A stretch of DNA of 12,983 nucleotides from NCBI RefSeq assembly GCF_039812505.1, contig NZ_JBDIAQ010000097.1, positions 1 through 12,983 on the forward strand, read 5' to 3'. A program made the translations under genes and the position numbers. The stretch comes from Intrasporangium_A sp039812505 (GTDB taxonomy: Bacteria; Actinomycetota; Actinomycetes; Actinomycetales; Dermatophilaceae). This document shows positions 6,443 to 12,983 of the stretch, piece by piece. Within the stretch, counting starts at the first letter, position 1. Every line of letters starts with the position of its first letter. The notes under the pieces are model-generated. The model was not told where the DNA came from. It worked only from the letters and a program-made list of their open reading frames with translations, and did no database searches.

Positions 6443-8326
6443 ATGGCGCGTAGCACGGAGAAGCGGTCGGCGACCCGGTCGCTGACCGCCCTCGTGGCCA
6501 TCCTCATCGGTCTCGCGGCGATCACCGCCGGCCTGGCGCAGTGGGGTGGCGGCCAGTACACCCCACGGCTCGGCCTCGACCTCGAGGGTGGCACCGAGAT
6601 CGTCCTGGAGCCGGTCCTGGTCGGCGGTCAGACCGTCACGGCCGGGCAGATCAACCAGGCCGTCGACATCATCCGACAGCGCATCGACGCCAACGGCGTC
6701 GCCGAGGCCGAGATCTCGACCCTCGGCGGCAACAACATCGTCGTCTCGATCCCGGGCACCCCGACCCCGGAGCAGCTCGACGCGATCCGCAAGCCCTCGC
6801 AGCTGCGTTTCCGGGCCGTGTTCGTCCAGACCGCGAACGCCCCCAGCACCGCGCCGGCGCCACAGCCGTCGGCCCCGGCACCGAGCGTGACCGGCAAGGC
6901 GTCGGGCACCCCCGGCTCGCCGACGGCCACACCCACCGCGACCCGGACCGCCGCCAACGCCCCGGTGCCCTCGGCGCTACGGGCCGCCACGTCGTCCCCG
7001 ACCGCCACCGGCCCGACCCCGACCGCACCGAGCCTGACCGCACCGGCGGTCGCGCCGCAGACGCAGGACACCGCCGCGGACGAGAAGGCGATCGCCGCCC
7101 AGGCGTCCGAGAGCCTGGTCGGGCTCGGCTGGGACAAGAAGAAGGCCGACGCGGCCGCGGCCACGGTGGCCCGGCAGTTCGTCGCCCTCGACTGCTCCGT
7201 ACCGGGCACGCTGAACAAGATCGTCGACGACCCCGCACTGCCGCTGGCCACCTGCAGCGACGACAACACCTCCAAGTTCGTCCTCGGGCCGGTGGAGATC
7301 GACGGCAGCGAGATCGCCGACGCCTCGAGCGGCTTCCAGGCCGGCCCCAACGGACAGCCGACCTCCGTCGTGGAGGTACGCCTGTCGTTCAACGCCGCGG
7401 GTGCCAAGAAGTTCGCGCAGGTCACCGAGCGCCTCTACGCGCTGCAGGACCAGCCGCCACGCGACCAGTTCGCCGTCGTCCTCGACAAGTCGGTCATCAC
7501 GGCGCCGCGGGCCCAGGCGGTCATCACCAACGGCCAGGCCTCGATCACCGGCAACTTCACCATCGACTCGGCCAAGCAGCTCGCCCAGCAGCTGAAGTTC
7601 GGCGCGCTGCCGTTGTCCTTCCAGCTGCAGACCCAGAACGACATCACCCCGCAGCTCGGCCAGGAACAGCTCGGCCTCGGCCTGCTCGCCGGCCTGATCG
7701 GCATGATCCTCGTGGTGATCTACTCGTTGTTCCAGTACCGGGCGCTCGCCTTCGTCACGGTCCTGTCCCTCGTGGTGGCGGCCGTCATGACCTACCTGGC
7801 GGTGACCATCCTGGGCACGACCCACGGCTTCCGCCTGACCATGGCCGGGGTCACCGGGCTGATCGTCGCGATCGGCGTCACGGCCGACAGCTTCATCGTC
7901 TACTTCGAGCGGATCCGCGACGAGGTCCGCGAGGGCCGCCCCCTCGTGGCGGCCGTCGAGACCGGCTGGAAACGCGCCAAGCGCACGATCATCGCGGCCG
8001 ACGCGGTCAACTTCATCGCCGCGATCGTGCTCTACCTGCTCGCGTCGGCCAACGTGCGCGGCTTCGCGTTCACCCTGGGCCTGACCACGATCATCGACCT
8101 CGTGGTCGTGATGCTGTTCACCCACCCCACGGTCCAGCTGCTCGCGCGCACCGAGTTCTTCGGCAACGGGCACAAGTGGTCGGGGCTCGACCCGGTCCGG
8201 CTCGGTGCCAAGGTCAGCCCGCGCTACCGCGGCGCCGGCCAGTTCGGCACCGGCCCGCGCCCGGCGACCCGCACCGCGGCGCCCGCCCCGGGTCTGCACT
8301 CGGCCGACGGGAGGGGCCAGGCATGA
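6443..8326 (+). CDS. secD: protein translocase subunit SecD
   Basis: With SecF it forms an RND-like, proton-driven membrane unit that helps pull exported proteins across the membrane. It has 627 residues. TM1 lies at about 14-34, followed by RLGLDLEGGTEIVLE, the SecD signature. The large extracytoplasmic region holds VDIIRQRIDANGVAEAEI near 73-90, a long Pro/Ala/Thr/Ser-rich low-complexity linker (about 129-212), then a second domain with FVLGPVEIDGSEI. Five more helices follow from about residue 410; the proton-path motif GVTADSFIVYFERIRDE contains Asp482. GAGG at 6432-6435 is 7 nt before the ATG. Its stop overlaps the secF start (ATGA). The segment at 223-238 resembles RuvA domain III and is unusual for SecD. 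Confidence 0.96.
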   Translation: MARSTEKRSATRSLTALVAILIGLAAITAGLAQWGGGQYTPRLGLDLEGGTEIVLEPVLVGGQTVTAGQINQAVDIIRQRIDANGVAEAEISTLGGNNIVVSIPGTPTPEQLDAIRKPSQLRFRAVFVQTANAPSTAPAPQPSAPAPSVTGKASGTPGSPTATPTATRTAANAPVPSALRAATSSPTATGPTPTAPSLTAPAVAPQTQDTAADEKAIAAQASESLVGLGWDKKKADAAAATVARQFVALDCSVPGTLNKIVDDPALPLATCSDDNTSKFVLGPVEIDGSEIADASSGFQAGPNGQPTSVVEVRLSFNAAGAKKFAQVTERLYALQDQPPRDQFAVVLDKSVITAPRAQAVITNGQASITGNFTIDSAKQLAQQLKFGALPLSFQLQTQNDITPQLGQEQLGLGLLAGLIGMILVVIYSLFQYRALAFVTVLSLVVAAVMTYLAVTILGTTHGFRLTMAGVTGLIVAIGVTADSFIVYFERIRDEVREGRPLVAAVETGWKRAKRTIIAADAVNFIAAIVLYLLASANVRGFAFTLGLTTIIDLVVVMLFTHPTVQLLARTEFFGNGHKWSGLDPVRLGAKVSPRYRGAGQFGTGPRPATRTAAPAPGLHSADGRGQA

Positions 8327-9474
8327 TCAACTTCGCCCAGGTCGGCAACGACCTCTACACCGGCAAGCGCTCGGTCCAGTTCATCGAGCGCCAGAAGCGG
8401 TGGTACGCCTTCTCCGCGGTCATCATCCTGCTCGCCCTCGGCGGGCTGTTCCTGCGCGGCCTCAACTTCGGCATCGAGTTCCGGGGCGGCACCGAGTTCC
8501 GGGTCTCCGGGGTGACCGCGACGCAGAACTACGAGCAGAACGCCAAGTCGGCCATCACCGAGGCGGGCATCGACGGCAACGTCAACGCCAGCATCATCGG
8601 CTCGAACACCGTCCGGGTCCAGACCGAGGCGGCGGAAGGCAAGACCGAGGCCGCCAAGGCGGACCTGGCCCGGATCTTCGGCGTCGAGCAGGGGCAGGTC
8701 AGCGCCTCGCTGGTCGGCCCGAGCTGGGGCGCGTCGGTCAGCGCGCAGGCGGTCCGCGCCCTGATCGTCTTCCTCGCGCTGGTCACGCTCGTGATGGCGG
8801 CCTACTTCCGAACGTGGAAGATGGCGCTCGCGGCGCTCATCGCGCTGCTGCACGACCTCGTCGTCACGGTCGGCATCTACGCCCTCTTCGGCTTCGAGAT
8901 CACCCCGTCGTCGATGATCGGCTTCCTGACCATCCTCGGCTACTCGCTGTACGACACCGTCGTCGTCTTCGACAAGGTGCGTGAGAACACCGCGGAGGCC
9001 TTCCGGACCAGGCGCATGACCTACTCGCAGGCCGCCAACCTCGCCGTCAACCAGACCCTCGTCCGATCGATCAACACGACCGTCGTCGCGCTGCTGCCGA
9101 TCGCCGCCGTCCTGTTCGTCGGGTTCACGTTCCTGGGTCCCGGCACCCTGCTGGACCTGTCCCTGGCCCTGTTCATCGGTATCGCGGCCGGCGCGTACTC
9201 GTCGATCTTCATCGCGACACCGCTGTTCGTCGACTTCCGGCGCCGGGAGCCGGCCATCATCGACCTCGAACGGTACGTGGCCCGGCACGAGGTGCGGCAC
9301 GAGAGCATCGCCGTCCCGGACGAGGCGCCGACGCCCGTCGACGGGCAGGCCGTCGACACCTCGTCGGGCGCGGCCCCGGGCACTCCGATCCACACCCCGG
9401 CCCGACCCGTGCACAAGTACGCCCAGGCCGGGCCGCGCAACCAGCCAAAGCGCGCGCCGAAGTCGAAGCGGTGA
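8323..9474 (+). CDS. secF: protein translocase subunit SecF
   Basis: This is the partner of SecD, 383 residues. TM1 is at about 28-46, followed by the signature LNFGIEFRGGTEF (47-59), a small extracytoplasmic domain to about 143, then five helices from about 145 to 305. The conserved GYSLYDTVVVFDKVREN (206-222) includes Asp211 of the proton-conducting region. The last 75 or so residues are a soluble, Pro-rich tail that becomes strongly basic (ends KRAPKSKR), as is common in actinobacterial SecF. GGGAGGGG at 8309-8316 is a good ribosome binding site inside the end of secD, and the ATG overlaps the secD stop. In Mycobacterium a lipoprotein gene lies between secF and apt; here it is absent and apt overlaps secF. 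Confidence 0.96.
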   Translation: MINFAQVGNDLYTGKRSVQFIERQKRWYAFSAVIILLALGGLFLRGLNFGIEFRGGTEFRVSGVTATQNYEQNAKSAITEAGIDGNVNASIIGSNTVRVQTEAAEGKTEAAKADLARIFGVEQGQVSASLVGPSWGASVSAQAVRALIVFLALVTLVMAAYFRTWKMALAALIALLHDLVVTVGIYALFGFEITPSSMIGFLTILGYSLYDTVVVFDKVRENTAEAFRTRRMTYSQAANLAVNQTLVRSINTTVVALLPIAAVLFVGFTFLGPGTLLDLSLALFIGIAAGAYSSIFIATPLFVDFRRREPAIIDLERYVARHEVRHESIAVPDEAPTPVDGQAVDTSSGAAPGTPIHTPARPVHKYAQAGPRNQPKRAPKSKR

Positions 9475-10010
9475 CGCCGATGGCTGGGTTGCCGGTCGCG
9501 CAGGTCGTCGCGGCCCGGCTGCGCGACGTGCCCGACTTCCCGAAGCCGGGGGTCCTGTTCAAGGACATCACGCCGCTGCTCGGCGACGGCGCGGCGTTCG
9601 GCGCGGTCGTGCGCGACGTCGCTGGGCGGCATACCGGCTCGGTCGACGTCGTCATCGGCATCGAGGCGCGCGGGTTCATCCTCGCGGCGGCGGTGGCCTT
9701 CGACCTCGGCATCGGGATGGTGCCGGTGCGCAAGGTCGGCAAGCTGCCGGGGACGACGCTGAGCCGCTCCTACACGCTCGAGTACGGCACGGCGCAGATC
9801 GAGATGCACGCCGACTCGCTGCGCCCCGGGCAACGGGTGCTCGTCGTCGACGACGTGCTGGCCACCGGCGGCACGGCCGCGGCCACCTGCGAGCTGGTCG
9901 AGAGCACCGGGGCGCTCGTGGCCGGCGTCGAGGTGGTCCTCGAGCTCGGTCCGCTCGGCGGGCGGGCCCGGCTGGGTGCCCAGCCGCTGCACGCGATCCT
10001 CACGGTCTGA
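9471..10010 (+). CDS. apt: adenine phosphoribosyltransferase
   Basis: Apt converts adenine and PRPP to AMP and pyrophosphate (purine salvage, cytosol). The 179 residues show the family start VPDFPKPGVLFKDITPLL, IGIEARGFILAAAVA and the PRPP-binding loop VLVVDDVLATGGTAAA. The GTG at 9471 overlaps the secF stop (GTGA), which favours coupled translation; an ATG at 9480 would give 176 residues and neither has a clear Shine-Dalgarno sequence, so the exact start is uncertain by three codons. It is followed 29 bp later by rel, an order conserved in actinobacteria, where salvage and (p)ppGpp metabolism are neighbours. Confidence 0.95.
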   Translation: MTPMAGLPVAQVVAARLRDVPDFPKPGVLFKDITPLLGDGAAFGAVVRDVAGRHTGSVDVVIGIEARGFILAAAVAFDLGIGMVPVRKVGKLPGTTLSRSYTLEYGTAQIEMHADSLRPGQRVLVVDDVLATGGTAAATCELVESTGALVAGVEVVLELGPLGGRARLGAQPLHAILTV

Positions 10011-10027
10011 ACGTCCCGACCCGCCTC

Positions 10028-10033
10028 TAGACT
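10028..10033 (+). promoter_or_regulatory. candidate -10 element of a leaderless rel promoter
   Basis: TAGACT, identical to the -10 proposed for yajC, ends 6 nt before the rel ATG (10040). There is no Shine-Dalgarno sequence in the short apt-rel gap, which fits initiation on a leaderless mRNA. The -35 region is poor (CTGAAC at 10007-10012 with short spacing). Confidence 0.55.
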
Positions 10034-10039
10034 CGTGAT

Positions 10040-12322
10040 ATGAGCGAGGAGGTCCGCAGCGAGCTGAGCGCACCGTCGCGGGTGCGCGCCCGGTTCGCCC
10101 GGTTCGGCGCCGCGCGTCCCTCCGGCAACCCGGCTCTCGAGCCGCTGATGACCGCCGTCCGGCAGAGCCACCCGAAGGCCGACCTGTCGATCATCGAGCG
10201 GGCCTACGCGATCGCCGAGCGGGCCCACCAGGGGCAGCTGCGCAAGAGCGGCGACGCGTACATCACCCACCCGCTCGCCGTCACGACCATCCTGGCCGAG
10301 CTCGGCATGACGCCACCGACCCTCGCGGCCGCGTTGCTGCACGACACCGTGGAGGACACCTCGTACGGCCTCGACGAGCTGCGCCGCGACTTCGGCGACG
10401 AGATCGCGATGCTCGTCGACGGGGTGACCAAGCTCGACAAGGTCACCTACGGCGAGGCCGCCCAGGCCGAGACCGTGCGCAAGATGGTGATCGCGATGGC
10501 CCGCGACATCCGCGTGCTGGTCATCAAGCTGGCCGACCGGCTGCACAACGCGCGCACCTGGCGGTACGTGCCGGAGGAGTCCGCGAAGCGCAAGGCCAAC
10601 GAGACGCTCGAGATCTACGCCCCGCTGGCGCACCGGCTCGGCATGAACACCATCAAGTGGGAGCTGGAGGACCTCTCGTTCGCGACGCTCTACCCCAAGG
10701 TCTACGACGAGATCGTCCGGCTCGTCGCCGAGCGGGCGCCCGCCCGCGAGGAGTACCTGGCCGGCGTCCGGGCCCAGGTCGAGCAGGACCTTGCGGCTGC
10801 CAAGATCAAGGCCGTCGTCACCGGCCGCCCGAAGCACTACTACTCCGTGTACCAGAAGATGATCGTGCGCGGTCGCGACTTCGAGGACATCTACGACCTC
10901 GTCGCAGTCCGGGTGCTCGTCGACACGGTCCGCGACTGCTACGCGGCGCTCGGTGCGCTGCACTCGCGGTGGAACCCGGTCCCCGGCCGGTTCAAGGACT
11001 ACATCGCGATGCCCAAGTTCAACATGTACCAGTCGCTGCACACCACGGTCATCGGCCCGCAGGGCAAGCCGGTCGAGATCCAGATCCGCACCCACACCAT
11101 GCACCGCCGAGCCGAGTACGGCGTCGCCGCACACTGGAAGTACAAGGACCAGGCGGTGGGCGGCAAGGCGGGCGAGGCGGCCCCGGCGAACGACATGGCC
11201 TGGCTGCGCCAGCTGCTCGACTGGCAGCGCGAGACCGAGGACCCGGGGGAGTTCCTCGACTCGCTGCGCTTCGAGATGGGGGCCAGCGAGGTCTACGTCT
11301 TCACCCCCAAGGGCTCGGTCGTCGCGCTGCCGATGGGGGCCACCCCCGTCGACTTCGCGTATGCCGTGCACACCGAGGTCGGCCACCACTGCATCGGCGC
11401 GCGCGTGAACGGCCGTCTCGTCGCGCTCGAGTCCACCCTCGAGAACGGTGACGTGGTCGAGGTGCTCACGTCCAAGGCCGACGGCGCCGGCCCGAGCCGC
11501 GACTGGCTGAGCTTCGTCAAGAGCCCGCGGGCCCGCAACAAGATCAAGCAGTGGTTCTCCAAGGAGCGTCGCGAGGAGTCGATCGAGGCGGGCAAGGAGA
11601 GCATCGCCAAGACCCTGCGCAAGCAGAACCTCCCGCTGCAGCGGATCATGAGCCACGAGACGATGACCGCGGTCGCCAACGAGCTGCGCTACCAGGACAT
11701 CGACGCGCTGTATGCCGCCGTCGGCGAGGGGCACGTGTCCGCGCAGCACGTCGTGCGCAAGCTGGTCGACTCGGTCGGCGGGGTCGACGGCGCGACCGAG
11801 GACCTGGCCGAGGCGACCGTCCCGACCCGCGCCGCGAGCCGGCGCCGCAGCGGAGACCCCGGCGTCATCGTGGTGGGCACCCCCGACGTGTGGGTCAAGC
11901 TGGCCAAGTGCTGCACGCCCGTACCCGGCGACCCGATCCTCGGGTTCATCACCCGCGGCAGTGGGGTGTCGGTGCACCGGGTCGACTGCACCAACGCCAG
12001 CGCGCTGACCGCCAACCCCGAACGGCTCATCGACGTGGAGTGGGCGCCCTCCTCGGCGAGCGTCTTCCTCGTGCAGCTGCAGGTCGAGGCCCTCGACCGC
12101 AACCGGCTGCTGTCCGACGTCACCCGGGTGTTGTCCGACCAGCACGTCAACATCCTGTCCGCGTCCGTGCAGACCTCGCGCGACCGGGTCGCCCAGTCGC
12201 GCTTCACCTTCGAGATGGGCGACCCAGCGCACCTCGAGCACGTCATCAAGGCGGTGCGCAAGATCGACGGCGTCTTCGACGTGTACCGCGTCAACGGCGG
12301 CCGTCGCGGCCGGCAGCGCTGA
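10040..12322 (+). CDS. rel: bifunctional (p)ppGpp synthetase/hydrolase (Rel, RelA/SpoT family)
   Basis: This enzyme makes and degrades the stringent-response alarmone. The 760 residues contain all expected domains. The N-terminal HD hydrolase looks intact: His63, His77, His101-Asp102 in HDTVEDT, and Asp166 in KLADRLHN. The synthetase domain contains GRPKHYYSVYQKM and R317-F-K-D320 followed by YQSLHTTV; the RxKD form is the one found in bifunctional enzymes, whereas monofunctional E. coli RelA has ExDD. A TGS domain begins near 417 (SEVYVFTPKG), the helical region follows, then the zinc-finger/RIS region with Cys624-Cys625 and HRVDC, and a C-terminal ACT domain from about 680. It is probably transcribed from its own leaderless promoter besides read-through from apt. 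Often annotated relA in actinobacteria. Confidence 0.97.
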   Translation: MSEEVRSELSAPSRVRARFARFGAARPSGNPALEPLMTAVRQSHPKADLSIIERAYAIAERAHQGQLRKSGDAYITHPLAVTTILAELGMTPPTLAAALLHDTVEDTSYGLDELRRDFGDEIAMLVDGVTKLDKVTYGEAAQAETVRKMVIAMARDIRVLVIKLADRLHNARTWRYVPEESAKRKANETLEIYAPLAHRLGMNTIKWELEDLSFATLYPKVYDEIVRLVAERAPAREEYLAGVRAQVEQDLAAAKIKAVVTGRPKHYYSVYQKMIVRGRDFEDIYDLVAVRVLVDTVRDCYAALGALHSRWNPVPGRFKDYIAMPKFNMYQSLHTTVIGPQGKPVEIQIRTHTMHRRAEYGVAAHWKYKDQAVGGKAGEAAPANDMAWLRQLLDWQRETEDPGEFLDSLRFEMGASEVYVFTPKGSVVALPMGATPVDFAYAVHTEVGHHCIGARVNGRLVALESTLENGDVVEVLTSKADGAGPSRDWLSFVKSPRARNKIKQWFSKERREESIEAGKESIAKTLRKQNLPLQRIMSHETMTAVANELRYQDIDALYAAVGEGHVSAQHVVRKLVDSVGGVDGATEDLAEATVPTRAASRRRSGDPGVIVVGTPDVWVKLAKCCTPVPGDPILGFITRGSGVSVHRVDCTNASALTANPERLIDVEWAPSSASVFLVQLQVEALDRNRLLSDVTRVLSDQHVNILSASVQTSRDRVAQSRFTFEMGDPAHLEHVIKAVRKIDGVFDVYRVNGGRRGRQR

Positions 12323-12334
12323 GGCTCAGCCGGC
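12309..12334 (+). terminator. inverted repeat across the rel stop codon, weak terminator candidate
   Basis: GCCGGC occurs at 12309-12314 and 12329-12334 (self-complementary, so it can form a stem), and CTGAG-G-CTCAG lies between them around the stop codon. There is no T-run. Evidence is limited to the symmetry. Confidence 0.2.
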
Positions 12335-12358
12335 GGCCCCGGCACGTGGCGAGGGCTG

Positions 12359-12364
12359 TACCCT
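12359..12364 (+). promoter_or_regulatory. candidate -10 element of a leaderless promoter for the split-barrel gene
   Basis: TACCCT fits TAnnnT and ends 7 nt before the ATG at 12372. No Shine-Dalgarno sequence is present in the 49-bp gap after rel. The -35 position shows no match. Confidence 0.45.
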
Positions 12365-12371
12365 CGTCGAG

Positions 12372-12800
12372 ATGACTCCTGAGATCGTCGCGCGGTTCCA
12401 GACCCTGTTCGACGCGCCTGCACCCGCAGCACTCGTCACCTACCGGAAAGACGGCAGCGCGGCAGTGTCCCCGGTGTGGTTTCGCGTGGTCGACGGCCGT
12501 GCCGAGGTCGTGGTCGCCGATAGCGACGTGAAGCTCACGCACCTGTCACGCCGACCACAGTGCTCACTTCTCATCTTCGAGACCGTCCCACCGTTCCGTG
12601 GTGTCCGGCTCGAGGGTGAGCCCTGCCTGCGCCGCGACGGCGTGACCGACGTCCGGCTCGCGATTGCCAGCCGCTATCTCGGCACGGAACGCGGCGCACT
12701 GTTCACGGCGGCCCGCAGTACCGGAGTCGTTGTGTCGCTACCCCTGGACGAGGCCCAGTCGTGGGACCTCACGGCGATCCTCCCCGCGGACGCCACCTGA
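12372..12800 (+). CDS. pyridoxamine 5'-phosphate oxidase-like split-barrel protein (FMN or F420 type)
   Basis: This is a small protein of 142 residues, the usual size of single-domain split-barrel flavin/deazaflavin oxidoreductases of the PPOX family. The barrel start is recognisable in AALVTYRKDGSAAVSPVWFRVVDGRAEV (about 19-46), followed by SDVKLTHLSRRPQCSLLIFE (about 51-70), where the Lys and the Arg-Arg-Pro part resemble the phosphate-binding strand of the family, and VRLEGEP (about 77-83). Such proteins in actinobacteria use FMN, F420 or heme-related ligands; the sequence does not decide which, and the substrate is unknown. True PdxH activity is unlikely at this length, so its presence in the same window as pdxT should not be taken as a pathway link. 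It is likely transcribed separately from a leaderless promoter. Confidence 0.8.
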   Translation: MTPEIVARFQTLFDAPAPAALVTYRKDGSAAVSPVWFRVVDGRAEVVVADSDVKLTHLSRRPQCSLLIFETVPPFRGVRLEGEPCLRRDGVTDVRLAIASRYLGTERGALFTAARSTGVVVSLPLDEAQSWDLTAILPADAT

Positions 12801-12983
12801 CCGGTCGGCCTGCGCAGTAGAGCAGCACCCCAGGTGACCGTGAGCGATGCGGTTGCGCATCCCCCACATGAGCTGCCAGCTGTCCCCGAGCAAGCCGCTG
12901 TGCTCGCTGGCGGCCGAGCCGAACCGGCGCTCCGGTCCTCCCTCGCTGGCGCTCGGTCGATCCTCGCGCCTTGGCTCAGCCGC
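12738..12983 (-). pseudogene. possible eroded HepT/DUF86 toxin remnant (catalytic motif only)
   Basis: On the - strand a frame is open from the right edge to a TAG at 12740-12738. Within it, codons from about 12878 down to 12828 read WQLMWGMRNRIAHGHLG. This closely resembles the core of HepT-like DUF86 proteins (typically W-x-x-M-x-GMRNR-L-x-HGYF), including the R-x4-6-H active-site spacing, though the usual Tyr of HxY is His. The roughly 35 residues before it (rich in Arg, Glu, Ser, Ala) do not resemble HepT, and the residues after it run into the antisense of the split-barrel gene. I therefore regard it as a fragment of a former toxin gene flanked by unrelated sequence. Chance resemblance is possible because the matching part is only 17 residues. 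Confidence 0.3.
12901..12983. repeat. GC-rich intergenic element with short direct and inverted repeats
   Basis: CTCGCTGGCG occurs at 12903-12912 and 12942-12951, and GGCGCTC at 12926-12932 and 12948-12954. CGGCCGAGCC (12911-12920) is complementary to GGCTCAGCCG (12973-12982) at 9 of 10 positions, so the block could fold into one long stem-loop. No gene is apparent on the + strand. The style is that of a dispersed intergenic repeat, but only one copy is visible here and the element may continue past the edge. Confidence 0.3.

Noticed and set aside
9770..12241. Open frame of 823 codons on the minus strand opposite rel and apt
   Set aside because: It lies antisense to clearly identified rel and apt, contains no recognisable domain and has the Val/Asp/Arg/Gly-rich composition expected from the complement of high-GC coding sequence.
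12372..12800. Link between the split-barrel protein and PdxT in one vitamin B6 pathway
   Set aside because: The protein is too short and too divergent for PdxH, the genes are 10 kb apart, and organisms with PdxST do not need PdxH for de novo synthesis.
12846..12861. Perfect hairpin GATGCG-GTTG-CGCATC considered as terminator of the split-barrel gene
   Set aside because: It has no T-run, and the same bases encode the GMRNRI part of the HepT-like motif on the minus strand, which explains them as well. I did not list it as a terminator.
1..12983. CRISPR arrays, tRNA or rRNA genes, insertion sequences, prophage genes
   Set aside because: I saw no regularly spaced repeats, no tRNA-like cloverleaf and no transposase or integrase reading frame anywhere in the window.

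Overview
This is a high-GC chromosomal segment from an actinomycete. GC content, GTG starts, TAnnnT -10 motifs directly in front of start codons, an actinobacterial-type LexA box and gene order all agree on this. The order pdxT-yebC-ruvC-ruvA-ruvB ... yajC-secD-secF ... apt-relA matches the conserved block known from Mycobacterium and relatives. The terse intergenic regions and a DUF222/HNH gene next door would suit a member of the Micrococcales, perhaps Intrasporangiaceae-like, but that placement is inference only.

Layout, left to right, all genes on the + strand. Positions 1-643 hold the 3' end of a DUF222/13E12-type HNH endonuclease gene, followed by GC-rich hairpins. Positions 833-1927 encode a Rv2258c-like SAM-dependent methyltransferase with an N-terminal winged helix. 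Positions 1990-3372 hold pdxT (glutaminase subunit of PLP synthase) and yebC. A 224-bp gap then carries hairpins and a consensus LexA/SOS box, followed by the Holliday-junction genes ruvC, ruvA and ruvB (3597-5880), joined by ATGA overlaps. A 166-bp gap with a good sigma-A-like promoter precedes yajC, secD and secF (6047-9474), the accessory proton-driven part of the Sec translocon. apt overlaps the secF stop codon by GTGA. relA/spoT-type rel (10040-12322) follows, and then a small split-barrel flavin/F420-type oxidoreductase (12372-12800). The last 183 bp carry no intact gene. They contain a GC-rich repeat-like element and, on the - strand, a short stretch resembling the catalytic motif of HepT/DUF86 toxins.

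Functionally, the window combines cofactor synthesis (PdxT), translation or transcription control (YebC), DNA recombination repair (RuvABC), protein export (YajC-SecD-SecF), purine salvage (Apt) and stringent response (Rel). These are mostly housekeeping genes. I did not find an undescribed multi-gene system. The observations most worth checking are the SOS box in front of ruvCAB, three apparently leaderless genes, a RuvA-domain-III-like segment with 19 bp of DNA identity to ruvA inside the SecD periplasmic linker, and the eroded HepT-like piece at the right edge.
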